This document shows, piece by piece, positions 1-10,759 of a stretch of 64,000 nt of DNA. The notes beneath the pieces are model-generated. The model saw only the letters and a program-made list of their open reading frames with translations. It was not told the DNA's origin and did not search any database. The stretch is from Acridotheres tristis (lineage: Eukaryota > Chordata > Aves > Passeriformes > Sturnidae), in assembly GCA_037013685.1 (NCBI GenBank), contig CM072886.1, positions 64,432,433 to 64,496,432 on the forward strand. The letters are read 5' to 3'. The position numbers and the translations under genes are program-made. The first letter of the stretch is position 1. The number at the start of each line of letters is the position of its first letter.

Positions 1-3000
1 TTTAGGAGGGTTACTGATGGGGGTATTTCAGTGTTGTTTCTTTTATCTTCAGTCCAGAAAATGGCATGTCTTAGGTCAGAGAAAGTGTAAAAGGAAATAA
101 CTCTGCAGTAAGAGCACAGTGTATGCAATAACTAAATTAGGAGCTTGCTGCAACAGGCAGGCAGGCCAGTGACACAACATGGAGATTTCACTGTTTTGGT
201 GGCATAAGCAAGGGATAGGTGGGATTTAGATGTGCTGAATATCATACAGTGAAACAAGCCATTGATTTGATTACTTTTGCTGTTCTTTCATGACTTATAT
301 GTCAGCAGAGTGTTGATTTTCTTAAATCAATTTGCCAAAGTGTTAGCTGCCTAATTTCTGCTTGTAATATTCAGCCTGAAGTTTGCTTGAGAGCAGTCTA
401 TTGTCAGCATTTGCTTCTGCAGTTCAAACTGCTCTGATTGCAATATTATAAAAGTCAATTTCCTTTCCTGGTTTGAGGAATGAGATGCCCACCAAAAGAA
501 GTTCCAGAAACACTTTGCACAGATTTTGTTTTTTTAAATTTCACTTAAAATCTTCATCTTTGGCAAAAATTTCCACCAGACAAATTCATACATAGAGAAA
601 ACCCTTACAGGAAGGCTGTCCAGAGGTGCCAAGAGAGCCAGCTCAGGCTGATTGAAAACACCAAGTGCATGTGTGGGGGACAATTCATTTCCGAGCCTGT
701 TTTGTTCTGTTGTGACACAGAGGGGAAGGAGAGATGGCATCTCTTGCGTGTCTCCCCACCACAGCCCATTCTGAACCACACTTAAGCTGGCTGCAAAGAT
801 GCCACAGGTTTTATATTTCTAGTGACCATAGGGATGACCCTTCCTGATGATGCTGGAGGACTGCTGAGTAACAGGCTTTTTTCTTGTAACCGTGGATCCA
901 AAAGCAGCAATTTGTCCCTCTTCCACAAAGCATGATGAGCAGATGCTTGGAAGGATGGTAAATTAGCATTGAGAGAGCATGGGAGGATGGGACATCTTTC
1001 CTTTCATCTGCTACCTAGCATATATGTCTGTGTTTATAGCATTCAGAAGTTTAGAAAAGATTAAAAAGTTATTCCGCCATCTTTTTGGTGGGGCAATACT
1101 TTGAAGAGATGATGGATTTTGTCATAATTTTGCCTAAATAACTTCCACTGTTAATTGTTTTTTGTTTAGCAATTAACTTGGCACCTTCTACTCTATTCTG
1201 CTGGTTTTCTATGAAAGACATAAAATACACTTAAGAAGCTGGACAAACTGCTGATATGATGCTCTTGTTCAAACTAAAAAATGCTAAGAGGGGAGCATTA
1301 AGATACCAGCTCAAGCTGCTGCTTACCACTAGATGTCCTATGGTGGTACAAATGGCTAAGATAAGTCAAGCCTGGCACTGTGAGATATTCAGTGGTGTTT
1401 CTTTTGTTGTCACAACAGACTTAGGAGTTGCTGTTTTCTCCTTTCTTCACACTGTACTTCACCTAGGTCTTTGAATGAAAGCAGGATCCAAAGGGCACTG
1501 ATGTGCCTAAACATGTTCATGTATTCCCTGAGCGTTCTGCATTATCACTACTTTGCACAAGTCAGTTGAGAGGAATTTTACGTTGCTGCAAAGGTTTGCT
1601 GGGGTGGGAGCTGAGGCCAGCTCATTCTTAGTATCAAGTGGTGCTGCGGTAGGTAGATACTGCAGAGTGTCAGACAAACCAAACTGATGCTATTTAATGC
1701 TATAAGTCGTGGTTTCTGACAGCTGCTGGCTTACTGGCACATTTTGCTCACCAAGCATATTTTGCATGAGTTGTAAAGGTGATGCTATCAGTGGTAGTAA
1801 GTGGACTCCTCACAGCAGAGATGTGCAGGCAGCAGCAGAGCACCAGTGCAGCAGAAAGAGGTGAGAGGTGAAAGTTATTCTGATGTTTAAATGGAGTTGA
1901 ATTTTGCTTCAGAATCTGTGACTGAGCATTTCTGCCCTGTAAAGGAGAGCTTCTGCTGCTGCCACACATGCTGACTGTACCCTTATCTCTTGCTTTGCTC
2001 TCGAGGCTTAAGCCTGTAGACTTCGGCACACTGTGGAGCAAGCTGCTTGTCACCAGCTGCAGCCAGAGCACACGTGAGTATTCTCCCTCACTGCACCTGC
2101 AAGGTGCACTGGAATGAGGTTAAGCTGCCACCTCTCGCACCCATGAGAAGAGCAAGCTACTCCCAGGCAATAGACTGAAGTATTCGAAGCTGTGGTAGTG
2201 CCTCCATACAAACACACACACCTGGCCAGCAGGCAGAGATCTGTGTCATCCTCACGGGAAACACCACTATCATGTGATGTCACCTGTCACTGTGGGTTCG
2301 AGAGTTAAAATGCATTCAGTATTTAGGGATTTTCTTAACAAAACATTCGTGGCAATTGTGGAAGGCTTATGTAACTTTATAAAAGTACCTAAAGACAATC
2401 ATTTATGACTCTACTGAAAAAAATGGCTTTTTCCTTCACAATTGAGACTGGCATATATTAATTTATTTTTTTGCCCTTTACCAAGGTCGTTTACATTCTC
2501 TTTATATCAGGTTCTTTGCAGTGCTAGCCAGCCATTTTCAGCCTGGGAACACAGCTAATACATTGCATGGCCAAGCTGGATTTAAAAATGCCTACACCTT
2601 GGTAGAATCATCAGGTTTCTCCCTCACAGAGAAGCTTCTCTGCTTAGACCTAGGCTGGTTGGGTACCATGTGCCCTGCAGCCATGTGTGTCATCTCCTCT
2701 GCATGCCTCGTTCTCCCCTCACTATTCTTTCTTTCTGCCATTTCCCAGTCTTTTTCACTACTGGTCTGGGCACACAATGACTCTGAAAGACCATAAGCAA
2801 AGCAAATTGAAATGATGTGCCTTGGATTTTGCACCAGTGGGCGTCAGTTCAGTTTTAGAACTTCATTGTTAGTCTTTTGGTATGATAGTGACTCCCTCAG
2901 CAGCTCAGACAGCAGCAGCAGATGGGCCTAAGAGTTATGTTTCTGAGCCTGCCTGCCCCTCCTTGCTCTTCCTGTCTGTCTGAGTGCTCACATTTTGTGC

Positions 3001-4025
3001 TGTAAAATCACACAGCGTGTATCCCAACACCACCCCGAGCAGCAGCAACAGAAAAACCCTGGGACTCACTGCAAATGTATCTTTGGGACCAAAAGATATC
3101 TCAGGATCCCAGGATCCTGCTTTCTGTGGTCCCAGGTTGCATTCCCTAGTTAAGCACCATCAATATCAATACTTAATGGTATTCTCTAAGCTCAGGCAGT
3201 GAAGAAAATAGGGTTGTTATCTATCAAAGCACATTTTAGTTTTTGACAAGTAAAAAGCAGCATGGGGAATGCAGTAAGTCTGAAATGAAAGCCTAAAAGA
3301 AAACTCATATAACATCTGGTGTCATTTATCCCCTGTTGGCCTTCCATAGTGTGATATGATGAGCTTGTTCTGATTTAAGATCAGATGATTTGGTTTGAAA
3401 GAGGGGAGTGGGGGATGCAGGCAGTCTGGCAGCAAATTGGGATACAAAATCTGCTCAAATAATTGGAAACACGACAGATTTTCCTTAACTGATGCCAGTG
3501 GCATCTTAGTTTATCCATCTCTCTCAGCTGAATTTGTTAAGTGCATTATCTTATTGGTTTTAAAGTTTTCATCTCACTTATTTGCAGGGGAAAATGTGAA
3601 CAAATCAGTCATGATGGATTGCCTAATTTTCTGGGCTGAATAAACCAGTTTTATAAGACTGTTGATTCCTGGGTTATTAGTTAATAGAAACATTTATCAA
3701 TTTCTTTATAGAGAAGGGGGAAAAAACTTTAACCAATGATTGCATTTTAAAACTTTCATTAATGTTTCCACATAATGCTTAGTGTTGGACATGAATATGG
3801 TAATCACAGATTTAAGGTTGGCTCGAAGCAAATTTTTTCTGTTCTTCCTCCCTTCTCTTTTTTCTGTAGAAATTAGGAAAAAAAAGTCAAGCAAAAGGAT
3901 GTCATTAGACTGGTAATTATGTTGAGTGTTCTTTGATCAAGAAAAGGGGCAGGGGAAGAGAAAGATCATTTCCTAGCTAGCAAATGCAATGCCCGTATTT
4001 ATTACCAATTTTCTCTACACAAACA
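1..4025. other. Non-coding unique DNA
   Basis: AT-rich, CpG-poor sequence with no open frame that resembles a protein and no repeat I recognise. Short CAG runs near 2890-2920 and a short CA run near 2211-2222 are the only simple-sequence content. The largest open frames are about 70-107 codons, lie on both strands, and lack convincing splice or family signals. It may be intergenic or intronic. Confidence 0.6.
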
Positions 4026-4056
4026 GGGCCTGATTCTGTGAACTTGAACCCTTATG
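4026..4056. repeat. Fragment resembling one end of a palindromic sauropsid MITE
   Basis: The segment begins with GGGCCTGATTCTG, the end motif of short palindromic MITE-like repeats common in crocodilian, turtle and bird genomes (Chompy-like). Only one arm is recognisable before similarity fades. The assignment is from memory of the family's appearance, not from a search, and the fragment is short enough that chance similarity is possible. Confidence 0.35.
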
Positions 4057-4131
4057 ACTTATCAATCTCTGTCGTCTTCTTCTTGACTCAAATGTGAGCT
4101 GGATGTTAACCCTCACTTCTGTGTGGTTTGA

Positions 4132-4151
4132 GCACAACATTAATGTTGTGC
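4132..4151. repeat. Perfect 20-bp palindrome
   Basis: The 20 bases read identically on both strands (GCACAACAT followed by TAATGTTGTGC), with no spacer. Symmetry stops at the next base on each side. A 10-bp tandem duplication, CTTTGAGGTA twice, follows at 4172-4191. A dimeric transcription-factor site or a chance palindrome are both possible; no function is shown. Confidence 0.9.
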
Positions 4152-4199
4152 CTAAAGGTATTCCATGAAGCCTTTGAGGTACTTTGAGGTACCTAAATT

Positions 4200-6159
4200 A
4201 ATACACCAGTTTTTGTGTGGTTCACAATGGAAATTCTAAAAATATTGGTTTGCTGATAGAGATCCAAGAGATATAATCTATGTAGTGACCCTGTTAAAAA
4301 AAAGCAAGACACAAAAACCAAAAAAACCCAAAACAAAATACAAAATACAAAACACTTCCTAATGAGAAAATCTTTCCCTTCAGTCTTACTGAAGCATCAT
4401 CAATATTTGTTTTTAAATGCAATGTCTGCAAGCAGATGAAGACCCAGTGGGCGCTAGAGCCAGTGTACTGCATTAGATGCAGCACTATACACTGCCCCAG
4501 CTGATGCTCACAGGGGCAAAAAGATGTCCCCTTGCTCTCATCGAGGTGTAGCTTGCCCTCACCCAGGGTGTAGCTGTGCCTGTTACCTGCACATTATAAA
4601 ACCCTTTGCATAAAGGGCCTTAATATAACTAAGAATCTTTGCACATTGATCAAACCAAAGTATCATTTAAAAAGACATCAAGTTCAGATCAAGAATACAT
4701 CATGTGTGGACTCGTGAATAATGAACTCATGTTCTAAATGAGATGCAGGATGTCCATTAAATTTTTTTAACACCTCTATTTAAATTTCCATCTCCTTTTT
4801 AACATCTCAGACACCTGTGTTCAGTGGTGCTTCCAGAAGTGCAAAAGACACTTCCTTCAGAATAAGAATGAAGGGAGTTAAAAAACTTTTATGCAAGTAG
4901 ACTTTGCTGTGAAATGTTATCTTTTGTTAGTTCAAAGGTTTCTGAAGATATAAATTCTTCACAACTGCCCTGAGGTACTGAGAATGTAAATTGAATACTT
5001 TACAATTTGTAGACTGTTCCTGCAGTAATGTGTATCTCCTCTGTGAGTGAGTGTTTAGGGATTTTTCAATTACTGTAGTCTGAAAACTCTCAGAGATTCT
5101 TTAGGGCAGAAAAAGGCTTCCTTCTCAAAGTTGAGTCACTGATGTTCAAATTAGCTGCCAAAAGCACTCTAATGATCTCTGTTCCAGATTTTGCTAAACA
5201 GGGAAAAAAATTGGCCCATTTCACCAGGGGAAAGAAAAAAACACCCCAAGCCTTTCCTCCCCCACCAGAAGTATTCAAAGGTTAGGCGTTTTGCCAGGGT
5301 CAAGAGTGAGAGGAATTGTTGACAATAAGTACACCTTGTTCGATAGGTCAAGGTCATTATTAAGAGATTCAAATGAACTTCTTTACATTTCCAGGGCTGT
5401 ATCATATGTGTGGCCTCCAGGCTCACCGTGTTGTTTAATAGCTTTTGTGAAACCGTAAGTTAAACGATAAATTGGTTGAATATGTCTTTAAATCCAGTCC
5501 ATTCCAAAACTGTATATAGTACTCTTGCACTTTTATACACTGTGATCAGATGTACTTTAGAGAGCATGGTAGAAATGGTCAGAAATACCAGCTTTATGTC
5601 AGCTGACTATGATTTAGCAGCGTTTACCACGGACTACTCTTGCTACAGTTTATTGCTGCTAAGGTCAATAACTAATACAATTTAACAGCTATTGCATCTC
5701 TAACAAATAAAAGATCCCAGTGTATTTCTAAATGCAACGTGCATCAAAAATAGTGCAGTTAAAAACACTGGGGATGGTAGAAAAGTCTATAATATTAAGT
5801 AACTGATTAGGACATCATGATGATCTTCTGTGGCAGCCAGCAGGTGTGACCATCCTGATCCCTCTGACTGTCCAGGGTTGAGCTGCTTGCTGTCTTGAGA
5901 ACAGGTGAGTAGGTGAACTACCACACCAGGCTGCAGCATCTGTGGGATCTTTCCTAAACCCATGCATTTGTCATTTATTTCCTGATGCAGCAACTGTGTA
6001 ATTAGTCCCCAAATGCACTTCATTTGCCAAGATTTGGATTGCTCATGTGGTTTCTGCACAGTCATTGGTCATTTGGAGCCACTTCTGACACAGAAAGAAG
6101 GGAATGTTTTCTGAAATTAGAAGGCAGAGGATTAAAGTATGATGAGAGTGAGTATTTCT
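4200..6159. other. Non-coding unique DNA
   Basis: AT-rich sequence between the 4.1 kb palindrome and the CR1 element. Open frames are short and on both strands. No exon-like segment, RNA gene or clear repeat was seen. Confidence 0.6.
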
Positions 6160-6410
6160 TAGAATCATAGAATCTTTCAGGGTGGAAAAGATTTCTAAGA
6201 TCATGGAATCCAACAGTTTACCCAGCACTGCCAAGTCACCACCAAACCATGTCCCTCAGTGTCACATCCACAGATCTTTCAAATACCACCAGGGCTGCTG
6301 ACTCAACCACTTCCCTGGGAAGGCCTTTTCCAATGCTTGACAACCCTTTCCTTGAAAAAATTTTTCCTAATATCCAATCTAAATGTCCCCTGGCTCAATT
6401 TGAGGCCATC
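6160..6410 (-). mobile_element. CR1 LINE, 5'-truncated 3' end
   Basis: The plus strand here is the reverse complement of the 3' end of a chicken-repeat-1 (CR1) non-LTR retrotransposon. It begins with the degenerate terminal 8-mer repeat (AGAATCATAGAAT) and runs through the characteristic text: GGAAAAGA, TAAGATCATGGAATCCAAC, CCCAGCACTGCCAAG, AAACCATGTCCCTCAG, GACTCAACCACTTCCCTGGG, and TTTTTCCTAATATCCAATCT. The family's similarity ends near GAGGCCATC. Only about 250 bp of a full-length element of several kb remains, so it is a typical dead-on-arrival 5'-truncated copy with no reverse transcriptase. Substitutions relative to the remembered consensus suggest it is not recent. This is the strongest clue to an avian or near-avian host. 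The plus-strand open frame across it is antisense noise. Confidence 0.93.
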
Positions 6411-7570
6411 CTGAATGTCACAAGTGGCAACTGATGGAATTAATTGCCACCAAGTTACATTTGTGAGAGCATTCCAGTTCTGAGAGCTGGAAAGGGAGAA
6501 CTAAGAGAAAAACTCAGTTGTATTTGAAAAATCTTTCATTCTTGTAGCCTTCAGAATGTTCAGCCTTAATCTGACTTTGTTTGAAAACATTTAGTGAATA
6601 CTGCCAGTCTCTTCACAAGATTTTTTCCTGCCCCGAGCCTGTTGGTCTCTGGCTTGTATTCTCTGCTCACAAGCCTTGTTTTCATTCAGATCCTACCTAT
6701 TACAATCCAAAGATTGCCCCTTTCCTATTTCATGACTCCCTATCCACCAGTATTAATTTGTTCCACTGCATGCTTTACTATTTAGCTTTGTGAGACTTTC
6801 TAGTCATCCCGGAGACTTTGCAGCCATTTAAATAGTGCAAAATGTGCATGCTTTTAAGACAAAAAGTACACAGCCTGTTCTTTGCAGTCAGTTTATGAAA
6901 TGGTGTTATTGTAAATGAGACCCACGTCCTTGCAGTGAATGAATTCAGTTCACAGTCACTGGTGAACTTCCCTGCCTCCAGCTCTGCCAGTGGCCCCTTT
7001 CTGCACCCCCAGTGGGCTGGCGTGTTTCTGGCCATGCTGAATGTGACACCTCCTCTTCTCTGCAGATCTGCCAAGGGTCAAAAATCCTGCAGCGTGCTCT
7101 TCATAGACCATCTGCACTATGCCTGGCTTTCAAGAGTGTGATCCACAGGGAGGAGATTTCTCTGCATAGGAATTCTTCATAGGATACAATGAATGCATAA
7201 TTAAAGAGGATTTTAATGCAAGGAATTAACCGAAACATAACTTTGGCCATCCTGTCAGAGTTTAGGCACACCAGAAGCTTTACTGTGACTTTGAAGAAAA
7301 AGAAGTCACAGCTGATAAGCCTTCCTTAGCTGATCACTTCTTAAACAAACTCCTGTGATAATTCCCATTGATAATGTGGGAAGTAAGGAAATAAGGACAC
7401 TGACAATTAGGTTATATGCCACAGTTAAAACCCGTGAGACCCAGGAAATAAAGAGTGGTTTGGTGAACACACAGCAGCCACAAGAGTATTTTCCACATGG
7501 GTTTCTTTGCAACCCAACTTTTTAACCCTGGTTCTTTGCCTTTTCTCCAGCACTATTTAGTTGTACAAAT
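6411..7570. other. Non-coding unique DNA
   Basis: No recognisable gene or repeat. Base composition shifts gradually towards the CpG-containing block that begins near 7.57 kb. Confidence 0.55.
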
Positions 7571-7860
7571 TATCCAGGATAAACTGCGTAACTGGGCCAG
7601 ATTACGCAGTTTGACGTGTTTATTTCTGGGTGAGCAGTTTCTGGGATCTGTTAATGTTTCCCGGCTGGATTACGGAAATGCCGTTTCCCCCTTTCCTGAA
7701 CAGTTCGGTGTTCTTCCCCACCGGTCCCTTGCCGGCGAGGATGACATAATCTGCCGTCGGGCCTGTTCCCTGGCAACCATCCCATTTCTTGGCTCTTTCC
7801 AGCTGAAAGCCAGTCTGAGTCACCCTGCACATTTCCAGTGTATCAAACAGACATAGGCTC
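7571..7860. promoter_or_regulatory. Candidate conserved non-coding element with retained CpG
   Basis: About nine CpG dinucleotides fall within 7660-7770, in a window that is otherwise CpG-poor. The block contains the long hairpin at 7581-7612 and clean motif-like words such as GACGTG and CCGGCGAGG. Retained CpG in a vertebrate background suggests an unmethylated or selectively constrained regulatory sequence. Frames are open on both strands (about 119 codons plus, about 70 codons minus), so an exon cannot be fully excluded, but neither frame looks like a known domain. Conservation is inferred, not measured. Confidence 0.4.
7581..7612. repeat. Near-perfect 32-bp hairpin
   Basis: Arms AAACTGCGTAA (7581-7591) and TTACGCAGTTT (7602-7612) are exact reverse complements. 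Inside them CTGG (7592-7595) pairs with CCAG (7597-7600) around a single G, leaving one unpaired A at 7601. The total is 15 base pairs with one bulge and a very short loop. Each arm has a CpG. It could be a cruciform-prone site, a palindromic protein-binding site, or a hairpin in a transcript. Confidence 0.9.
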
Positions 7861-7929
7861 GAGTTAATCTTGTTAGCACAATGAGGCAGTTTTCAAACAT
7901 TGCAGCAAATCAAATCATCCCTAAGGACC

Positions 7930-7962
7930 GGGAGGGAGGAGAGGGGGGAGGGAGGATGGGGG
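7930..7962 (+). other. G-quadruplex-type tract
   Basis: Five runs of three or more G (7930-7932, 7934-7936, 7943-7948, 7950-7952, 7958-7962), separated by short loops, satisfy the usual four-run quadruplex pattern on the plus strand. It sits just upstream of the CpG-rich segment at 8030-8170, a common arrangement at vertebrate promoters and active enhancers. Confidence 0.7.
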
Positions 7963-8029
7963 AGAGAGAGGCTAACCATCAAAGGTGGAATAAGCACAGA
8001 GGGGGCCTGGCTTCCACCTGGACAGCAGG

Positions 8030-8170
8030 CTCCTCCATCAAGGCACCGCCAGATCCTGCTCTTCCCAGCGCCGGCTCCCTTCCCACCGGTGCCCGCATCC
8101 GTGCCGTGCTCAGAGCGGAGGCAGCGGCGGACAGCGACAGCGAGAGAGCTCATCTATCTGCGGGGAAAGA
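8030..8170. promoter_or_regulatory. Small CpG-island-like segment, possible promoter
   Basis: About 13 CpG dinucleotides lie within roughly 130 bp (for example CAGCGCCGG, CACCGGTGCC, GAGGCAGCGGCGGACAGCG), far above the rest of the window. The GC-rich text resembles a vertebrate 5' untranslated region or CpG-island promoter. It lies between the G-rich tract at 7930-7962 and a second G-rich stretch at 8349-8394. No TATA box or clear initiator was picked out, and no coding exon follows nearby. A long non-coding RNA promoter or an enhancer with CpG content are the main readings. Confidence 0.4.
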
Positions 8171-8199
8171 AGCAGCTTTGATGGTTCCCCAGTGGATGT

Positions 8200-8690
8200 A
8201 ATTGTGCTCATTACTGCCCATTTACATTTCATCACTCGATTATCGCAAATGCCTCATTACTGTTGATAAGGGTTTGCTGTTGAACTACTCGCTAACTATT
8301 CATTCCTGAGCTTTGCTGTCATCAGGCAGACCCGTGTGAGACAGGAGAGGGCTGGGGGAGAGGGGGGAGCATTGGGAAGACGTGAGGAGGGGGAAGAGAG
8401 ACAGGAGGTGAGAAAGGTCTTCTATCAGATTTGATTAAAGGCTGTGATTTAAATCGATATTTAATAAAGTGGCTGCTGCCACATAACGCGTGCAATTCCC
8501 CATGCAGGCAGAATCATGAATCCGAGGGCCTTGCTGCCTGCTACATAACTCAATTGGGTTTTGTGCACTGGTCTGGCACCTGTGTCCCTGAGCACAGCGC
8601 CTCCGAGGTAATGGGTTTATGAGCCGATGAACAGAGCTGATAGGTTCTAAATGGATTAACTAGGTGTCTGCAGCCTAGTGATGAATACAT
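8200..8690. promoter_or_regulatory. Candidate conserved enhancer block
   Basis: The sequence has the texture of deeply conserved non-coding DNA, with many intact homeodomain-like and HOX/CDX-like words (GTGCTCATTACTG, TTTAATAAAGTGGC, GATTTAAATCGATATTTAAT, GGATTAACTAGG) and few simple repeats. A G-rich interruption spans 8349-8394, again matching a quadruplex pattern. It directly follows the CpG-rich segment, so 7.57-8.69 kb may be one regulatory unit. Conservation has not been tested. Confidence 0.4.
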
Positions 8691-8691
8691 C

Positions 8692-8751
8692 AGGAGAAAA
8701 AAAAAAAAAAAAGAAGAAGAGAGAGAGATAGAGAAAGGAAAAAGGGGAAAA
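8692..8751 (+). repeat. Purine-rich low-complexity tract
   Basis: A run of 16 A (8697-8712) is followed by AAG and GA repeats. The plus strand is uninterrupted purine from 8692 to 8728, with isolated T after that. Such tracts can form triplex DNA and often vary in length. Confidence 0.85.
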
Positions 8752-9267
8752 ATTGTCTGCATAAGCAGAGAGTGATAGAATGTGTTGACAGATGCTGTGG
8801 CTGTCACGAACCCCACAGGGTGAAACACTGCTCAGCTCCTGTCAGTCAAGAGCTCTCTGAATAAGGGGTGAAGACAGTAGGCAGCAAGGCTTCACAAGCC
8901 TGCAGGTGACAGGTAGCATCACCCTGCTGCTGCTCCAACAGCTGCTGCAAAAGGCTAAAATGGAGCGTGACTCATCCCACAGCCATGGCCAGTCTGGGAT
9001 TTCCTCAAAGGCACTGCGTGAGCTGCTTTGGCTGGTGGGCCTGCCCTCCACTGTGGCTCAAGCACATGCTCCAGGCAACCTGGCCGTGTACTTCTAGCCC
9101 TGAGAGTGAGTTATTGTTGCTATTGTTGCGCTCTCCCAGTGGCTCCTCAAGCAGGGTTGGTTTTCTGCAGTGTGCTGAGCCTTGTCTGAGTACAGAAAGC
9201 CACTGTAAGGCTCTTCCTGCCTCTAAGTGTTTTTAAGTGAATAAATCACAAAAGCCATGAAAAAAGT
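8752..9267. other. Non-coding unique DNA
   Basis: Moderate GC with several CTGCTG and CAGCTG words near 8925-8945. No exon-like frame or recognised repeat. Confidence 0.5.
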
Positions 9268-9403
9268 ATTATTGTATTCCCAGATGGGCGATACGAACCA
9301 ACAGATTAAATAATTTGCTCAATATTCCACAGGAGAACTGGAAACTGAAGCCAAATCTCTCACATTCATGTCTAATGCCCTAACTGTGGAGTCATCCTTC
9401 CTC
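9268..9403 (-). mobile_element. MIR-type SINE relic, reverse orientation
   Basis: The plus strand reads as a decayed reverse complement of a MIR/CORE-SINE body: TATTATTGTATTCCCAGATGGG, then AGATTAAATAATTTGCTCAA, then ACTGAAGCCAAATCTC, then TGCCCTAACTGTGGAGTCATCC. These match in order the family's segments around the poorly divergent CORE (fraction of cells such as AGATGGGGAAACTGAGG, TTAAGTAACTTGCCCAA, GAATTTGAACCC, and TGCTCTAACCACTGGACC). Divergence is high, as expected for an amniote-age insertion. No search was run. Confidence 0.6.
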
Positions 9404-10704
9404 GTGTGGACAGGGCCATGGAGTCTCACAGTCCATGACTGAGCTACAGAATATGTTGGAAGTGGAAAATAAAATCAGATAGACCTTAATGATGACCTCT
9501 GTTTACTACCATTAAGCTACCAACAGTACAGTGTTAGGCTGGGGGATTTTGTGTGTTTATGACTTTTCTACCACCCATTGTACTGGCTAAGAAGATAGAT
9601 GTTCTGTAAGTGCCATAATATGCCACAGCCCTTAAAAAAAAAAAAAAAAGCCACGTTATTATATGCAGACATTACACAGATAAATGAACCAGTGTCTGTA
9701 TCTGCTATCACGGTTACACAGGAGTTAACCAGACTGATTTGAAGTAGGCAGCTGTCTTTTAGAATATGTTGTCTTTTTACTAAAAATTGAGAACGGAATA
9801 CTTTTATTTGAAAAATACTTCCACAGTGCTCATGAGAGTTATATTTTGGATTTTTATCTCACCATTGTTCTTGCTGTGTCATTCTCCCCAAACAGATTAC
9901 ATTGCATATAATTTTCACCTCTTGCTGAGCTGCTGCAATGAATTATGGAATCCATTGGTTTCCCATGGGAAATGAAGTCAGAAATATCAGCACCCCAGAT
10001 ATTTCAAAATTGAAATCTTTAGTTAAAAGGAAAAAAAAGGTAAGAAAGGAACCTTTTGCAAGAAATAGCTGATTCCCCCCCCCCCCATTTTTATTGTGAA
10101 AAATTGAGTAATTTTTAGCCTTAAATATGTTTAACATAGAACAGGGTAGACAAAGCAGATAGCTGCATAGTAAGCATACTATGCTGTTGCACATAAACCA
10201 CAATTTAAAACCATTGTCTGATGTCATGTCATGTTAAGCCATGATTTCAAAAGTCTGCTCAGCGAGGGTGCATCCAGGAGAGAGAATTCTCTGAGGTATT
10301 GCTCTGCACCCACATTTTCTGGTTACTTTTTAAATTCTTGTCCCAATTTTTAGTAAGTTTATTTCTGAAAGAAAAAAAAAGCAATGGAATGAGTTATATT
10401 CCTTTTTCCTACAAAACAACTTCTACAGCAAAATTGTATGCAATTAGAGTGGCTTGAATCATTTAGTATTATTCAGACCATCTGGGTTAACTATATAATG
10501 TCATCCTGGCTATAGCACACTTCATTCAAAAGTATTATGAGAAGAAGCAGGTTTTTCTGTAAGGATGCATTTTGGAAAAGGCAAAGAAGGTTATGGACAG
10601 GGAGACAAATACAACCATCAGCAAATGGTCAGGTAACAGTTGGTTCTGTGTAAGATAATGCAAAAAAGCTCTAGTCATAATGCTTGTCTGACTCACTGAA
10701 TTTG
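9404..10704. other. Non-coding unique DNA with short homopolymers
   Basis: It includes an A16 run at 9634-9649 and a C12 run at 10075-10086. No retrocopy sequence precedes the A16 run. No coding signal. Confidence 0.6.
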
Positions 10705-10756
10705 TAAGGTTTACCTTCAAAACCATGAGATTTGAAGGTAAACCTTACCTTCAAAT
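10705..10756. repeat. Compound inverted repeat with two competing hairpins
   Basis: TAAGGTTTACCTTCAAA (10705-10721) is an exact 17-bp reverse complement of 10731-10747, with a 9-base loop. The right arm also starts a second exact hairpin: 10730-10741 pairs with 10745-10756 around a 3-base spacer. The two structures share the middle segment, so they are mutually exclusive. A degenerate third copy of the ACCTTC module follows near 10762-10785. It looks like a local template-switch or snap-back duplication. Confidence 0.92.
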
Positions 10757-10759
10757 TTT